Origin: Eledone cirrhosa
Taxonomy: Eukaryota; Mollusca; Cephalopoda; Octopoda; Eledonidae
Direction: 5' to 3'
DNA: 64,000 nucleotides
NCBI GenBank assembly: GCA_964016885.1
Contig: OZ024743.1
Location: 186,663,540-186,727,539 of the forward strand
The notes beneath the pieces were generated by a model that saw nothing but the letters and a program-made list of their open reading frames with translations, was not told the DNA's origin and ran no database searches. This document shows, piece by piece, positions 32,712 to 43,110 of this stretch. Both the position numbers and the translations under genes were made by a program. The first letter of the stretch is position 1. The number at the start of each line of letters is the position of its first letter.

Positions 32712-33971
32712 CTGTGTGTGATTTCAAATGCATATTCATATACACACACATACATATGTATACATAAACATATATGTATGTCTGAATACATATGTAAGCT
32801 TGCGTTTATTAACCTTTTTAAATAATGTGTGTAGATGCTTTCACATACATACACACACATGCACACCATGAAGTTATGACATTTAATGTATATCTATGTA
32901 TTAGCTATATTCAAGAAACATATCAATTTAATATGTTGCTATACCACATTTTCTTGGTTAGGAATGATTAAAATATATTGGATATATTTATCTTGGAGAT
33001 TATAAGGAAATTGATTCATGACTACTTCTTTGTATATTTTTCCCATAAAGGTTCTAAATCAATAAGTTTATGGACAACATGCCAGAAAAAGCAAGCTTTC
33101 CATCATCAATCAAATTACTGAGTGGCAGTCAAATTGAAAATTACCTTGCATCTTTTCATATTGAAAATTACCTTTCTGCTTTTATATATTAAGAATTATT
33201 CTCTGTCTTTCCATACAGAAACGACTTTATGTGTTTCTATATTAAAATATTCCTTTTGTTTCTTTTATATGTTACACTGAAACTTTTGTGTTTGTTCACC
33301 TGAACTAGTTATTTTCCCATCTTTTCATAATTTCATTTATAATAATTATAGAAAAGGGTTTACAGTTTCATCATAGTCTGAAACAAGAGTACATGGTTTG
33401 AAGTAAAGTTAGTATTTGTAAAGAACCAAATTCCATCAGCAGCCGGTTAACTTCATAATCACCCTCTTTATTCTTCAGTTACAAATTACTAGAAAATTAA
33501 TCTGTATCTAACACGTTTTCAAATTATTCATCAGTTTTGTCCCTCTCTATTCTGAATTAAACTTCAATGATTTTATTTTACCTACCATCTCACATCATCA
33601 TCATTATCATCTAACACTTTTTTCCTGCTGCCATCTATAGTAAATACTGAGTTCTAATTCTATAGCGTTTTTTTTTTAATCTTTTCCTACTAAAACTGGT
33701 TAAGCAAAGAGTTCAAAGAAATCAATATTTGTCAAAAGTCTGGTTTTCTCTGTCTATTATCCAATTAATTCTAAAATAATTTAACATTCCAAATCAATTA
33801 AACTTTCTTATATCTATCTCCTACACTGTATTTCAATTGGTCTATTTTCCAATCATTTTCAGTGCCATATTTTTTTGCTCTTACCTTCTCTTTCTCATGC
33901 ACACATACATCAATATCTACACACCATGTTTTTGAGAATAGACTCAGCATATACCTATGTGTCATATGAGG
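32346..33971. other. (TA)n / (TG)n clusters, no gene
   Basis: Dense TA, TG and CA tracts occupy 32459-32562 and 32669-32780. The rest to 33971 is AT-rich, pyrimidine-biased on the plus strand, with no exon that I can support. Confidence 0.5.
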
Positions 33972-34086
33972 TGAGTAAAAGGGTTGACATCAAGAGGGAA
34001 GGGCATCCAGCTGTAAAATGTTGTCTTAAAATATTTTGTCCAACTCATGCCAACAAGGAAAAGTGGACATAGACACAATGATGATA
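33972..34086 (+). repeat. Retroelement 3' tail, variant 2
   Basis: GGGTTGACATCAAGAGGGAA, GGGCATCCAGCTGTAAAATG, TCATGCCAACAAGGAAAAGT, then CAATGATGATAT. The next LINE relic begins immediately after this GATGATAT. Confidence 0.65.
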
Positions 34087-34486
34087 TGGTAGTGAAACAT
34101 GGGCTGTGACGGCAGAGGGTATGCATAGACTGGAGAGAAAAGAAGCAACAATGTATCGTTGGATGTACAATATAAGACAGTGCTGAGGGAGAAGCTGGGT
34201 TTAAGGAGAATCTGAGGTGGTGTGCAGGAGAGAAGACTGCATTGGTATGGACATGTGACGCACATGGACAATGAGTGATGGATGAAGAAATGCCAAAAAA
34301 TCTCAGAGGAAGGAAGCTACAATAGAGGACGACCAAGAAAGACCAGGGCAGAGGTAGTAAGAGCTGACTACAAATCGCTAAACCTGGCAGAGGAGATGAT
34401 GAAGAAATGAAACAAGTGGAAAGATGTTGTGCTGAGAAGACCACATCCAACGCATGCAAGCATGGGGAAGCAGACATAAAAATGCT
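34087..34486 (+). pseudogene. LINE C-terminal relic (same subfamily as 8130)
   Basis: Peptides GSETWAVTAEGMHRLERKEA, RWMYN, QERRLHWYGHVTHMDN, KKCQKISEEG, GRPRKT and VVRADYKSLNLAEEMMK are in order with frame breaks and stops. They match the LINE C-terminus of 41985-42380 and, most closely, the relic at 8130-8532. The 3' end (CATGCAAGCATGGGGAAGC, ..AAATGCTGATATATATA) is interrupted by the tail at 34495. Confidence 0.8.
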
Positions 34487-34494
34487 GATATATA

Positions 34495-34817
34495 TAAGAT
34501 GGTCTTGCTGGTGACACAACAAAAAGCACCCAGTCCAACCTGTAAGGTGATTGTACTGGTAACATGACAAAACTACCTACTCAGTCAAACCTGTTAGATT
34601 GTCGTTTTAGTGCCAAGATAAAAAAAAACATCCAGTCTACTCTGTAATATGGTTGATGTTAGAGAGGGCATCCATCCGTAGCGACCAAACCAAAATACAT
34701 ATCTGTATGAACAAGATGTGGTCACCTGACCTAACCTGCCTCATAATGTGACAACCTGTCTAACCCATGCAAGTGTGGAAAATGCACATTAAACAATGAT
34801 GATGATGATGATATATA
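34495..34817 (+). repeat. LINE/SINE 3' tail, three monomers, TA-bounded
   Basis: Inserted after GATATATATAAG and ending GATGATGATGATGATATATA. It has three monomers (GCACCCAGTCCAACCTGTAA and variants), the GGTTGATGTTAGAGAGGGCA core, CCCATGCAAGTGTGG and ACATTAAACAATG. No coding or SINE head sequence is attached. Confidence 0.8.
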
Positions 34818-35811
34818 TATATATGAACACATCCTTAGTCACTGGTTGATATTGAGAACATTTATTTCTAACCCAGAGATTAAGTATTCATAGCCACTAG
34901 AAGATGATGTCATCTTTACTACTTTCCCTACAATCATGGAACTCACAACTTTTTTATTCATTTCACAGGGCAATTGATCTGTTTGAATGTCAGTTATGAA
35001 ATTTGTTTAGTTCTTGCAGTACATGGCTACAGCTTGGTTACATTTTCAAAATGGTCTCTAATGCCAGTAACAAACATGCCATTATATGGTAATCTTGTGA
35101 GGGCTGACAATTCCAGTTTCAGAAAGTAGTACAGATACTTTCTAATCTAAAGAACATTAGAAAATAGCACAGAAAAAAATTCTGCCTAAGTTAACATATC
35201 TCTTGGTATTCTTTTAAATTAGTATACAGCAAATGCAAAATATATGATGCTGAATACAAGAGACATCTAGGATGTAGAAGTAGAGAAGTAAAGATAAATG
35301 AGTAGAATATGATCTGATGGATGTGGATATGTGAGCTGCAAGAAAAACAAAGAATAAACAAACTAAGAAAACATTTGTTGTTCCTATTGTTGTTTAACCC
35401 AAGGTCATTTCAAATAAACTGGACCTATAATCAAAAGCATTTCAGCTATGACTATTCTATCTTTTTCTGGTATGTGTAGGACTATATTATCCTAAGTGTC
35501 CTTTCCTTATTTTTGACAATAGGGTGTGATTTGAGGAAGATTTGGCTCCAGCCTCTAGCAAGTTTGACAACTCTGTAGAAGCTTTAATACTGGCTCAGTT
35601 TGGGTATCCATGGTATCAATAGAGTAAGTGTAGGCATTGGTTTGGGGAGTGATGTAAATAAAATATACATTAAGTTTAACAATGGAGATAGATCAAGGAG
35701 GATTGGTGTAGAAGTAATCTGGCTAGATCTGAGAAAACATAGTCATGTAGAAAGCTGCTCCACTTTAAACCTATTCAGCTCTTTTGATATACATATGTAA
35801 ATCTGTGATCG
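34818..35811. other. No gene seen
   Basis: About 1 kb without a supported exon. A 66-codon plus-strand frame at 35600-35800 lacks splice signals and family resemblance. Confidence 0.4.
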
Positions 35812-36095
35812 TTATCATCATCATTGTTTAATGCCAGCTTTCCCTGCTAGCAAAAACTGAATAGTCATCAACAGATCAGGCTTGTACTCAAATAGGTACT
35901 GACCCCGAAACCTGCATCTCATTCACCTATAATCCTGCATACTATTGAGGGCATTTTCCCTTGAGACACCCACCAGCACTAGGAAGGTTGTCATGTCTTT
36001 GATGCAACTACTGAAGAGAACTACCAACCTTTTTTAGACAGGTTTTCTACACTTGGATGTTCTTCCTTGGATGTACTGGGTGTATTTATTGTGTA
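35812..36095 (-). repeat. Tail-related repeat, antisense, diverged
   Basis: ATCATCATCATTGTTTAATG and TTTCCCTGCTAGCAAAA match the tail end. TTGTCATGTCTTTGATGCAA matches the variant at 14800 and 49745. Confidence 0.55.
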
Positions 36096-36235
36096 AATCA
36101 CCTATGATGATATTAATAATAATGATGATGATGATGATGATGATAAGGATGATGATGATGATGATAAGGATAATGATGGGATACTGGTAGTGATGGTGGT
36201 GCTGCTGATGAAGATGATTATGATGGTGCAATAAG
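36096..36235 (+). repeat. (GAT)n-rich microsatellite
   Basis: Runs of GATGATGAT broken by AAGGAT and GGTGGTGCTGCT units at 36120-36230. Confidence 0.85.
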
Positions 36236-37119
36236 TGTTGTAGTTGTAGCGTTGGCAGTGACATAAATTAAATTAGCAAAGTAAATCAAACAAAAAGAAA
36301 AATAACACAGAAAAAAACAAGCTGAAAAATAATTAACACAGAAAAAAACAAGCTGAGTATTTTTTCTTAAGTTAATGTCTTGCAGGAAGTAACGCTCATA
36401 GCAAAGTAGAGAAATATGAGTAAAATATTTTAAAACCAATTTTTGTTTTAGATATTTTTCTTTTGATCAGTACATTCTTAATATTTTCATTGATTTCTCA
36501 GATGAATTACAGCAGAAAAATATAAGTAAAAAGTGAAACAATTTGTTGGAACTTCAATGCAATAGTTCTAACTTCAAAAGTTACAGTTGTCTGCTGTAAA
36601 TTCTGAACCCCAAAAAGTATTAATAGTTATAAAAGCCATCTTTTCAACACACATAAGGTAGTAACATTACCAACCTCATGCTTTTATTAAGACATAAACT
36701 AAATTAATTATACCAATATTTTCAATAACTTATGTTAAAGAAATTAAAATAAACTAGAAAAACCAATTCAACAAACAAATAAAAAAAATACTGTTCCTGT
36801 TGAACTCTATCTACCTAGTCAAAATGATATTTCATTGAAAATCCAATATGATTGAATTAATATTTGATAAAAGAATGGTAATTTTTTCCTTTTAGATTTC
36901 TTAAAATATATTCTCAATTTTTCTATTAATTAAGTATTACTATGTTGCTTGAAGAAGCAATAAAGGCATAAAAATGAAGCAAATCACTTAATGCACTATA
37001 TATTATTTATGAAATATTGTATAATTAAACTTGGAAAAAATAAATACATATATGCTGTGTGTATTACAGCTTTCTAAATAGTTACACCAACCATATTACT
37101 ACTTGTCATAAGAGTTAAA
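36236..37119. other. No gene seen
   Basis: AT-rich; ends with a 21-base direct repeat CACAGAAAAAAACAAGCTGA at 36307 and 36339. No gene. Confidence 0.4.
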
Positions 37120-37230
37120 TAAAAGTAAAGAAATCTAGCTGCAAAATATTGTCTTAAAATACCTCATCCATCTAATGCCAAACTGAAAAGGTGAATGTAA
37201 AAACGATGATGATTAAATGATGCTGATATC
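37120..37230 (+). repeat. Retroelement 3' tail, variant 2, truncated
   Basis: ATCTAGCTGCAAAATATTGT, CATCTAATGCCAAACTG and AAAAACGATGATGATTAAAT; a partial relative of 33972-34086. Confidence 0.55.
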
Positions 37231-37231
37231 A

Positions 37232-37545
37232 TATCATCATCATTTTACGTATGCTTTTCCCTGCTTGCAAGGGTGGGACGGGAACTGATTCTGGCTTGAT
37301 TTCTACGGCTGGATGCCCTTCCTAACACCAACCTCATTTACAGTGAGTGCTGGGTGCTTTTTTCCGTGGTGCCTACACGTCCACTTTACAGTGTGGGCTG
37401 GGTGCTTTTTTGCCGTGGCACCTCCACGACCACTTAGCAGTGGAATGATAGGGAACCCAGTCCTATCATCTCATTTCTACAGCTGAGTAAACTGGAGCAA
37501 TGTGAAATAAAGTGTCTTGCTCAAGGAAACAACAAATGAGGATCA
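37232..37545 (-). mobile_element. SINE family A, head-truncated, antisense
   Basis: The reverse complement of 44165-44410. It has ATCATCATCATTTTACG, CCCTGCTTGCAAGGG, GGCTGGATGCCCTTCCTAAC, two hairpin monomers (CCGTGGTGCCTACACG and CCGTGGCACCTCCACG), then TCATTTCTACAGCTGAGTAA and CAAGGAAACAAC. The copy at 44089 has one monomer; this one has two. The tRNA-like head is missing. Confidence 0.85.
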
Positions 37546-38028
37546 AAAATTAAAAAAAACTGTTTCATTCACAAATTCCACTTTATATTTGGCATAACAA
37601 ATATACATATTTACTTAGAGTTTGTAATGACTTGAATAACAAGGTAATTTTCTAGGAAACATATAGAAAACATTCATATGTTGGGGAATAATCTGAGAAA
37701 AATATGGTGGATATCTAAATGTATTTGTGAGTATTATCAATATTCAGTTCATTTGCAAGCAAATGGCCCCATAACACCATGGGTGCTTTTTAGATGTTTT
37801 TTAGGTATCCATCTTGTTAGAATGAAAACAAATTTTGTTATTAATTTTCAGCAAGGCTGGCCATAAAATCACTCAGCTAATCAGCCAATTCACCTTTGAG
37901 AATAATATGTATTCTCAACAGTTCAAGTGGGTAACAACAGCAAGGGATACATAGTCTTGATAAGGGACAATAACTCTGAAACAATTGAGGACTATTTCTC
38001 TCTGCTACCGCTGCAAACGAACCAATTA
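37546..38028. other. No gene seen
   Basis: Unassigned AT-rich sequence directly 5' of the Helitron-like element. Confidence 0.4.
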
Positions 38029-38482
38029 TCTATATTACTAAAACAGAGAATGTCTGTTTGTCTGTCTGTCTGTCCATTCACTAAAACTCGAGAACCACCC
38101 AACCGAGTTTTTCAAACTTTACACATGTAATAATTATGGTCCCGTGAGTGTTTTGAGCAAATAAAATTTCAAATTTTCAATGCTCTATGGACCACATTAG
38201 GCGATTTAGCGATCTCTCTCTATAATTCTTAGTCTTTCTCTTTTTAGATAGATACATAGATATAACGTTGCGCCCTTATAATATCTGTCTGTATGCCTGG
38301 CTGTCTGCACTACGTCATTATGACGCGGTGTGTGTGTGTGTATATATGTATATATAGTGTGTGTATATATAGTAACGTTTTTCGAAATATTTACTTCTGC
38401 GTTCACAGATTTATTATTTTAGTTTCAGAAGATCCCATTAAGGGTGAAAGCAGCGATTCTTTGCTTAAACTTTAATCTGTTA

Positions 38483-38526
<44 letters not shown>

Positions 38527-38854
38527 TATTCGTGTACAGATATCTTTGCATACACATATAAACAAAAGTATTTATTTTGCGATAAAGTATTGATTTTCTT
38601 CGAACGGAAAAAAACCTTGGTAATGTATGACAAATTTTTTTTATAAGCACAAAATGTAGACACCAGCCTGAGGCCGAGGTATTCCATACTGCTCTGTATT
38701 GTTATTTATATATTCGTGTACAGATATTTTTGCATACACAATAACAAAATCTAAACAAACATATTTACTTCACAATGTTCGAGAAGGATAAATTTATATC
38801 AAATATATAAGAACTCTACAGCAAATCCCGAGCAACGCCGGGCCATTCTGCTAT
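38029..38854 (+). mobile_element. Non-autonomous Helitron-like element
   Basis: The 5' end TCTATATTACTAAAACAGAG follows an A at 38028, and a (TGTC)n run follows it. The 3' end has the hairpin CCCGAGCAACGCCGGG (CCCG/CGGG stem) about 10 bases before CTGCTAT. Helitrons start with TC, end with CTRR after a short GC-rich hairpin, and insert between A and T (family knowledge). The terminal CTAT here departs from CTAR by one base, perhaps a mutation. The interior (826 bp total) has no coding capacity but carries TA tracts and a single arm (38430-38487) of the palindrome found at 40203-40338. Confidence 0.7.
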
Positions 38855-38857
38855 AAT

Positions 38858-38968
38858 AATAATTGTTTCTACTTTAGGCACAAGGCCAGTAATTACCAGT
38901 GCATTACTGGTACTTTATTTTTCGACCCCGTAATGATGAAAGGCAAAGTCAACCTCAGCAAAACAAAT
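38858..38968 (-). mobile_element. SINE family B, antisense, truncated
   Basis: TAATTGTTTCTACTTTAGGC, TTTTTCGACCCCGTAATGAT and GGCAAAGTCAACCTCAGCAA. It lies immediately beyond the 3' end of the Helitron-like element and stops before the B box. Confidence 0.8.
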
Positions 38969-40202
38969 TTTGTTTATATATATATACACATATTATACAG
39001 ATACATATTATATATATATACATACACTCATACATATATACACACACAGACACACATGCTTATATATATATATATATATACACACCTATATATCTATTGA
39101 AAACAATATAATTTACTCAAGTGAAAATATAAATTGAAACTACTATTGAAAACACAGTATATTTTGCCCAATTAGTCATTTAAGTGGGTTTTTGCAACTC
39201 TAAACATCTGCAGCATCTAACTTCTGAAAGAGAAAAAAAGAAAAATCCCAATACAAATATATCATGAAACAATCTGCTGATACATGTAGCTTCTGAGTCA
39301 GCTCGAAATACTGGCACAATATAATGCTTCTCAAATTGCCCACAACATTTTTTGTCTAATAACTGCTCGAGATCGCCCGAATAAATATATTTATATTTTA
39401 AATGAAAATATCAATGCAAATATTATCACAAGATAAACAATTTTTATATTTATTCTAATATTTGCTTTTATAACGAAATTTGTTCACTAGGTAATTTTTT
39501 TCCATATTGCTATTTGAAAATTTTCTGTAACAGCCTATATTAAAAAAAAAAATGGAAACCAACTTCGCATTCATAAGTTGTGACTCTGAATTTGAAGAAT
39601 ATATGAAAACTGAGTTTGAAAGGTGAGTGCATGTGGAAAATTTGGAATTAGATATCTCAATTACAGATACTGATAGTGACTTATAAAAACAGCAGTGATA
39701 CAGATATTAAAAAATGAAATTTTCCTCGAAGAAAAGATTCTCTTCAAAACATCTCTGGTGTAACACAACCTTATCACAATCTTTTTGGTGATGCAAAACT
39801 ATGGATCATTTAAAAAGATTCATATATTCCAGAAACTAATCATGACATAGTATTTAAACAAAGTACATTTTTCGTCATAAATATTATTATGGCCATTGGG
39901 AAACTGTCCAGAATTACCAACTAATGGAGTACAGAATTAAAAAACATAGTAAACACCACAGAACAAGAGCTAAGTCAATAATTTAGATTTGATTTCAATT
40001 TGCAGTCAATTAATACTCCACCAATTTCCATGAGAAGAGTGTTGAATTGATGTTTCTTTTTAGGTTTGATTGTATATTTTTGTGTATTATAATTATAAAG
40101 TTCATAGCAATAATTTATTGATTATATGTATGTACTTCTAATTAATTTTATATATTTGCTATATGATAATAAAGATGCTCTACCATATATATATATATAT
40201 AT
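38969..40202. other. Microsatellite-rich, no gene assigned
   Basis: TA/CA runs at 38977-39082 and (TA)n at 40184-40204. An ATG frame at 39551 (starting METNFAFISC) runs 24 codons to a GTGAGT; the sequence after it looks like decayed coding DNA, but I cannot assign a family. Confidence 0.35.
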
Positions 40203-40338
40203 ATTTATTAAAATAACAGATTAAAGTTTAAGCAAAGAATCGCTGCTTTCACCCTTAACTTTTTTAGTTTCAGAAGATCCTGTTAAGGGTGAAAGCAGCG
40301 ATTCTTTGCTTAAACTTTAATCTGTTATTTTAATAAAT
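40203..40338. repeat. Perfect 57-bp inverted repeat
   Basis: Arms 40203-40259 and 40282-40338 are exact reverse complements around a 22-base spacer. The right arm begins GTTAAGGGTGAAAGCAGCGA. A (TA)n tract adjoins the left arm. Single-arm versions occur at 38430-38487 and 29254-29293. Confidence 0.95.
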
Positions 40339-40423
40339 ATTTGCTCTACGGTTCTTGTATATCTGATATATATTTATCCTTATCGAGCTTTGGATTTTAG
40401 TCTTCAAATTTATTATTATTACT

Positions 40424-42740
40424 ATATATATATACATTACATAGAGACCAAGAGGGAAGCTAGGCGACAAGTATACTTAGCTAGGAGGGAAGCAGAGGAT
40501 AGAAAATTCAAGCATGTTTTACAACGTGAGGACCAGAAACAGGAGGTATTCAAGATTGCGAGGCAGTGTGTCAGAGATAGTTGTGATGTCATTGGAGAGA
40601 AGTGTATCCGGAATGATAAAGGTGAGCTTGCCCTCACAAGTGCTGAGAAGAAAGATGCATGGAAGAGTCATTATGATAGATTACTAAATGAGGAGAATGC
40701 ATGGGAAGAAGAGACCCTACCCCACGTAGACCCTATAGAGGGACCAGCAGTACAAGTCAGCGGCAGCGTAGTAAGTAAGGCAATCAGAGATATGAAGATA
40801 GGGAAGGCAACCGGTCCATCGGGTATAGCTGCCGAGATGCTGAAGGCATCTGGGTCTGTAGGTCACACTATAACCACACGTATCGTTAACCAGGTAATAC
40901 TAGAGGGGGCCATACCAAAAGATTGGTGCAGTAGCATCATTGTCAACTGCTACAAAGGTAAAGGCGATGCACTAGATAGAGGAAACTATAGAGGTATAAA
41001 GTTGATGGACCAGGTCATGAAAGTAACAGAAAGAGTTATAGCACAGCTGATTAGGGACCGGGTGAATATAGACGAGATGCAATTTGGGTTTGTTCCAGGG
41101 AAAGGCACCACTGATGCGCTCTTCCTTGTGAGGCAATTACAGGAAAAGTACCTAGCTAAAAGTAAGCCACTCTACTTGGCATTTGTCGACCTTGAGAAAG
41201 CCTTTGACAGAGTTCCACGTGCAGTAATCTGGTGGGCTCTTAGAAAACTAGGAGTAGATGAATGGCTTGTGAAAGCGGTACAAGCCATGTATAGGGGAGC
41301 AGTCAGCAAAGTTAGGATTGGCAATGAGTATAGCGAGGAATTTAGCGTACAGGTTGGGGTCCACCAGGGCTCTGTTCTTAGCCCTCTCCTGTTCATCATA
41401 GTCCTGCAGGCAATAACGGAGGAGTTTAAGACCGGATGCCCATGGGAACTCCTGTATGCTGATGACCTCGCACTCATAGCTGAATCTATGGTAGAACTAG
41501 AGAATAAATTCCAAACCTGGAAGCAGGGACTAGAGAGAAAGGGCCTCAAAGTCAACATGACAAAGACTAAGGTCCTTATAAGTAGACGAGAAAACAGAAC
41601 CCAGATCCCCTCAGGGAAATGGCCTTGCTCAGTATGTAGGAAAGGTGTAGGTAGGAACTCCATTCTTTGCCCCAAATGCAAACAATGGGTACACAAGAGA
41701 TGTAGCGGGATCTCAGGAAGCTTAATTAAGAATGTAGGATTCACATGCAGCAGCTGTGCTGAAACAGCAAGCAAACAGCCACAGGAAACAAGTACCACCA
41801 ATCTCTGGGAGGGCCCTGTAGAAACAGTAGACAGCTTCTGCTACCTAGGTGACCGAATTAGCAACGGAGGTGGGTGCTCAGAAAGTACAATAACTAGGGT
41901 AAGAACGGGATGGAAGAAGTTTAGGGAACTACTACCACTGCTAGCTGCAAAAGGCTTCTCCCTCAGAATGAAAGGCAGACTGTATGATGCGTGTATCCGA
42001 ACAGCGATGTTGCATGGTAGTGAGACCTGGGCGCTGAAGGTGGAAGACTTACGTAGATTAGAGAGAAACGAAGCCTGCATGCTCCGATGGATGTGTAACA
42101 GTAATATACGTGAACGACAAAGCATAAATGAATTGAGAGAGAGACTGAGCATAAGAGGAATCAAATGCTGCGTGCAGGAGAGGCGGTTACGCTGGTATGG
42201 ACATGTGATGCGTATGAAGGATGACAGCTGCATAAAAAGGTGCAGAGCACTAGAAGTTGATGGAAACCGCGGAGTGGGGAGACCCAAGATGACTTGGGAT
42301 GAGGTGATAAGAGCCGACCTTACCCAACTACACCTCTCAAAGTCAATGACACACGACCGTGACTTCTGGCGTCACGCAGTAATACAGGGTACCCGACCTC
42401 CCATGGGTACATGCTGAAGCATATAAACAATATGCCCCCCCCCCCCCACCGCAAGGTGGTCGTGGAGGTGCCACGGCAAAAAAGCACCCAGCCCACACTG
42501 TAAAGTGGACGTGTAGGCGCCACGAAAAAGCACCCAGCACTCACTGTAAATGAGGTTGGTGTTAGGAAGGGCATCCAGCTGTAGAAATCAAGCCAGATCA
42601 GTTCCTGTATGAGCAAGGCATGGTCAGCCGACCAGACACTGCCCACAACAGGACAACCCGTCTAACCCATGCTAGCGTGGAAGAACGGACGTAAAACGGT
42701 GATGATGATGATGATGATGATATATATATATATATAGGTA
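40424..42740 (+). mobile_element. PHD-finger LINE, copy 2 (longest), TA-bounded
   Basis: Begins after TATATATATATA (40424-40434) and ends in GATGATGATGATGATGAT followed by ATATATATATATATA (42720-42736). It comprises a 659-codon open frame and a ~300-base 3' region. That region has a poly-C of 13 (42435-42447), two hairpin monomers (42461-42475 and 42510-42524), the AGGAAGGGCATCCAGCTG core and CCATGCTAGCGTGG. The endonuclease region is missing. Its 5' flank is the complement of the 3' flank of copy 1. Confidence 0.9.
40441..42417 (+). CDS. LINE reverse transcriptase with PHD-like finger, lacking endonuclease
   Basis: A linker rich in basic and acidic residues (REARRQVYLARREAEDRK) leads into the reverse transcriptase domain. 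Blocks in order: GKATGPSGIAAEMLKA, YRGIKLMDQVMKV, IDEMQFGFVPGKGTTDA, FVDLEKAFDRVPR near residue 248, VHQGSVLSPLLF and YADD at residues 339-342 (41455-41466). The C4HC3 PHD-like finger spans residues ~396-439 (41626-41757), with QWVHKRC at its fourth pair. The C-terminus has GRLYDACIRTAML, GSETWAL, ERRLRWYGHVMRM and GRPKMTWDEVI. The frame has no stop over 658 residues. The copy is 5'-truncated: the apurinic-type endonuclease expected upstream in non-LTR elements is absent, and no credible start exists, as the frame simply emerges from a TA tract. Confidence 0.92.
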   Translation: METKREARRQVYLARREAEDRKFKHVLQREDQKQEVFKIARQCVRDSCDVIGEKCIRNDKGELALTSAEKKDAWKSHYDRLLNEENAWEEETLPHVDPIEGPAVQVSGSVVSKAIRDMKIGKATGPSGIAAEMLKASGSVGHTITTRIVNQVILEGAIPKDWCSSIIVNCYKGKGDALDRGNYRGIKLMDQVMKVTERVIAQLIRDRVNIDEMQFGFVPGKGTTDALFLVRQLQEKYLAKSKPLYLAFVDLEKAFDRVPRAVIWWALRKLGVDEWLVKAVQAMYRGAVSKVRIGNEYSEEFSVQVGVHQGSVLSPLLFIIVLQAITEEFKTGCPWELLYADDLALIAESMVELENKFQTWKQGLERKGLKVNMTKTKVLISRRENRTQIPSGKWPCSVCRKGVGRNSILCPKCKQWVHKRCSGISGSLIKNVGFTCSSCAETASKQPQETSTTNLWEGPVETVDSFCYLGDRISNGGGCSESTITRVRTGWKKFRELLPLLAAKGFSLRMKGRLYDACIRTAMLHGSETWALKVEDLRRLERNEACMLRWMCNSNIRERQSINELRERLSIRGIKCCVQERRLRWYGHVMRMKDDSCIKRCRALEVDGNRGVGRPKMTWDEVIRADLTQLHLSKSMTHDRDFWRHAVIQGTRPPMGTC

Positions 42741-42991
42741 AGCGTAACTAATGGTGATTATTCAATATAAACCATGTTGAAAATAAAACAATTTTATCTA
42801 TTCTTTTTAGACATGACTGTGGTCATGTTGTGGCACAACCTTTAAGGGTTTAGTCAATCATAACAGTCCCAGTACATATTTCTTAGTCTAGTATTTATTT
42901 TATTGATCTCAAAGTTACAGGACATAAAGAAAAAAAAACTCTTATACAGGCATAAACAGTTCACAAAATGAAGTTTAGCAAAGTCTTATAC
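42741..42991. other. Intron, no other feature
   Basis: AT-rich sequence between the LINE and the minus-strand exon. Confidence 0.4.
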
Positions 42992-43110
42992 CTAATTTCA
43001 CTCCTATGGCCATATTAGAAGACATATGCCCTAATTGCTCTGCAATGGCACCAAACATGAAACCATGTAGTTGTGAAGCAATCTTCTTAACCAAACAGCC
43101 ATCTCTGAAC
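42992..43110 (-). CDS. Internal exon, armadillo-like gene (unrecognised)
   Basis: On the minus strand, an acceptor (CTATTACTATGAATAG) and a donor (AATTAG|GTATAAGAC) frame 119 bases. One base completes a codon; 39 codons and one final base follow. The peptide contains FRDGCLVKKIASQLHGFMF and IAEQLGHMSSNMAIGVKL, two amphipathic helices, fitting the helical-repeat character of 23747-23964. Its trailing G joins the CA opening that exon. Composition is far less AT-rich than the flanks, and third-position choice looks coding. The LINE at 40424-42740 lies in the intron just downstream, in the opposite orientation to the gene. Confidence 0.66.

Noticed and set aside
32404..32869. Open frames encoding Tyr-Ile and His-Thr repeats
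   Set aside because: Direct translation of TA, TG and CA microsatellites.
36120..36230. (GAT)n-rich tract as a CRISPR-like or coding acidic repeat
   Set aside because: Simple microsatellite without spacers; reading frames are interrupted.
39551..39640. ATG frame METNFAFISC ending at a GTGAGT donor
   Set aside because: It might be a first exon or the start of a transposase relic, but downstream sequence gave no recognisable domain.
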